A DNA stretch of 15,185 nucleotides from an uncultured Spirochaetaceae bacterium (lineage in GTDB: Bacteria; Spirochaetota; Spirochaetia; Treponematales; Treponemataceae): positions 1-15,185 of the forward strand of contig CACXDK010000223.1 of assembly GCA_902766345.1 (NCBI GenBank). The letters run 5' to 3'. The position numbers and the translations under genes are program-made. The notes beneath the pieces are model-generated. The model was not told the DNA's origin. It saw only the letters and a list, made by a program, of their open reading frames with translations, and did no database searches. Positions 14,156 through 15,185 of this stretch are shown here, piece by piece; within the stretch, counting starts at the first letter, position 1; the number at the start of each line of letters is the position of its first letter.

Positions 14156-14184
14156 AGTGTAATGGTAAAACTAATGTTTTGCAA
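14156..14184 (-). promoter_or_regulatory. Predicted sigma70 promoter of the ATPase/cNMP gene and rqcH
   Basis: Minus-strand TTGCAA (14179-14184), 17-base spacer, TACACT (14156-14161), then nine bases (AAAATCGAT) to the ATG at 14146. The leader would be about 3 bases and holds no Shine-Dalgarno sequence. Confidence 0.5.
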
Positions 14185-14200
14185 GGCTAAACTTTACATT

Positions 14201-15185
14201 TCAGCCAAGAAAGGTTTCCCATTCATCTACAAGGTTTACACAGCCGTCCATGTCAAGTTCATCGCATGCTGCAATAAGTTTAGTCAAAAGTTCCTGCTCT
14301 TTCTGCGGATAGCTGTATTCAGATATTTTCTTGCATGCAGATTCAAGAGTGTCCATGTCTAAGTCCATTGCAGCTTTACGAATGTTTTCAAACTCGGTTC
14401 GTAGTGTTTGAACATCGCATTCGGGTTTCTGTTCCTGTGATGCAGGCTTTTCCTCACAATATGGAGCAAGAAATTCCTTGTATGAACAGTATTTTTTCAG
14501 CGTTTCTTCATGATGAGTCTTAATGTAATCAATGTCACCTGCTTTTCCTGCTTTTTCCAAAGCTGCTGCCATGTCTGAAAGTTGCATTGCTCCAATTTGT
14601 TTTGAAGAGCTTTTGAGAGCATGCACTTCTATTGTATAATTTTCCCAGTCTGAACTGTCAAAGTGAGACTTAATTGAATTTGCTTTTGAATCTATCAGGC
14701 GGTAATATTCCTTCAATATTTTAAGGAATATCTTTTCATTGCCAAGAAGCTTTATTGCTGCAGCGGTATCCAAATCCACTATGGTTTTATCGAGTAATGG
14801 AGGATTGTCCTTTTCCTGCTGTGAAACAGCATCTTTTTCTGCATTAGATACCCTTTTAATTTTTTCTTTTGGCAGCCATTGTTTTATTTTTGCAACAAGA
14901 ACTCGTACTTCTATAGGTTTTGCAATAAAATCATTTAATCCTGCATTTAAGAACATTTCTTTTGCATTTCCAACAGCATTTGCTGTAAGTGCAAGGATTG
15001 GAATGTCTTTGTATTCTGGAAGTTTTTCTCTTATGAGCTTTGTGGCTTCAATACCGTCCATTTCTGGCATCATGTGGTCCATCAGAATAATGTCAAATTT
15101 ATTCTCTTTTACCTTGCGCAAAGCTTCTTTACCACTTGTTGCCGTTATAGTGTGTACTTTTAACGGTTCTAGCAAACCTTCTGCA
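14201..15185 (-). CDS. C-terminal part of a hybrid sensor histidine kinase: receiver plus Hpt (N-terminus beyond window)
   Basis: The frame is open through the right edge, so this is a fragment; a TTG at 15175 is not a real start, because the residues before it (AEG-LLEPL) continue the receiver fold. The receiver keeps the phospho-acceptor Asp in LMDHMMPEMDG (codon 15077-15079), the switch Thr in LALTANAVGN and the Lys in DFIAKPIE. After a linker comes an Hpt domain with its phospho-His in EVHALKSSSKQIGA (codon 14621-14623). The last ~80 residues form another four-helix-like segment (LRTEFENIRKAAMDLDMDTLES) without a matching His. The order REC-Hpt at the C-terminus is typical of phosphorelay hybrid kinases, so the missing part should hold a kinase core. 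It ends 54 bases before the ATPase/cNMP gene, which has its own predicted promoter. Confidence 0.9.
   Translation of the reverse strand, partial: AEGLLEPLKVHTITATSGKEALRKVKENKFDIILMDHMMPEMDGIEATKLIREKLPEYKDIPILALTANAVGNAKEMFLNAGLNDFIAKPIEVRVLVAKIKQWLPKEKIKRVSNAEKDAVSQQEKDNPPLLDKTIVDLDTAAAIKLLGNEKIFLKILKEYYRLIDSKANSIKSHFDSSDWENYTIEVHALKSSSKQIGAMQLSDMAAALEKAGKAGDIDYIKTHHEETLKKYCSYKEFLAPYCEEKPASQEQKPECDVQTLRTEFENIRKAAMDLDMDTLESACKKISEYSYPQKEQELLTKLIAACDELDMDGCVNLVDEWETFLG

Noticed and set aside
14180..14204. GGCT...AGCC hairpin after the hybrid kinase stop
   Set aside because: It is bulged, has a long loop and no T run; too weak to call a terminator.
15173..15175. TTG as a start codon for a separate response regulator
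   Set aside because: The frame is open to the window edge and the preceding residues continue the receiver fold, so the gene begins outside the window.

Overview
This 15.2 kb stretch is AT-rich, densely coding chromosomal DNA. I read it as a spirochaete, most likely a saccharolytic, gut-type Treponema. This rests on recognising gene types, not on a search. The clues are a lipoprotein with a loose spirochaetal lipobox (F-Y-S-C), several Treponema-style proteins of unknown function, abundant two-component and cyclic-nucleotide signalling, and an argC gene, which suggests more biosynthetic capacity than the host-dependent pathogenic treponemes have. I see no tRNA, rRNA, CRISPR array, insertion sequence or phage gene.

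Left part (1-5000): on the minus strand, a J-domain co-chaperone precedes a methionine aminopeptidase gene (map) that runs off the left edge. Divergent from them is a membrane GGDEF-EAL protein with a degraded cyclase domain and an intact phosphodiesterase domain. It ends at a perfect bidirectional terminator, facing a two-gene operon of an unknown helical protein and an XRE-cupin regulator.

Middle (5000-11000): genes alternate in orientation, each apparently its own transcription unit. They are an exported vWA protein with a long Glu-Pro linker; a TPR-like lipoprotein with an acidic, tyrosine-rich tail; argC; an exported phosphodiester glycosidase; a PhnP-like metallo-beta-lactamase-fold hydrolase; and a membrane-anchored alpha/beta hydrolase. 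Two convergent pairs have no intergenic space: one overlaps by 4 bp and one abuts exactly.

Right part (11000-15185), all minus strand: a hybrid histidine kinase C-terminus (REC-Hpt, cut by the right edge); a protein joining an RsbW-like ATPase domain to a cyclic-nucleotide-binding domain; a short RqcH/NFACT ribosome-rescue factor translationally close to it; and rpmB (L28) with its own consensus promoter and terminator.

The most unusual signal is regulatory. At about seven genes a sigma70-type -10 box lies only about 0-12 bases before the start codon and no Shine-Dalgarno sequence is present, which predicts leaderless or nearly leaderless mRNAs. Genes inside operons, and those with normal leaders (map, GGDEF-EAL, XRE-cupin, argC, rpmB, rqcH), carry purine-rich ribosome binding sites. 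The leaderless prediction also moves several start codons relative to the longest ORF.
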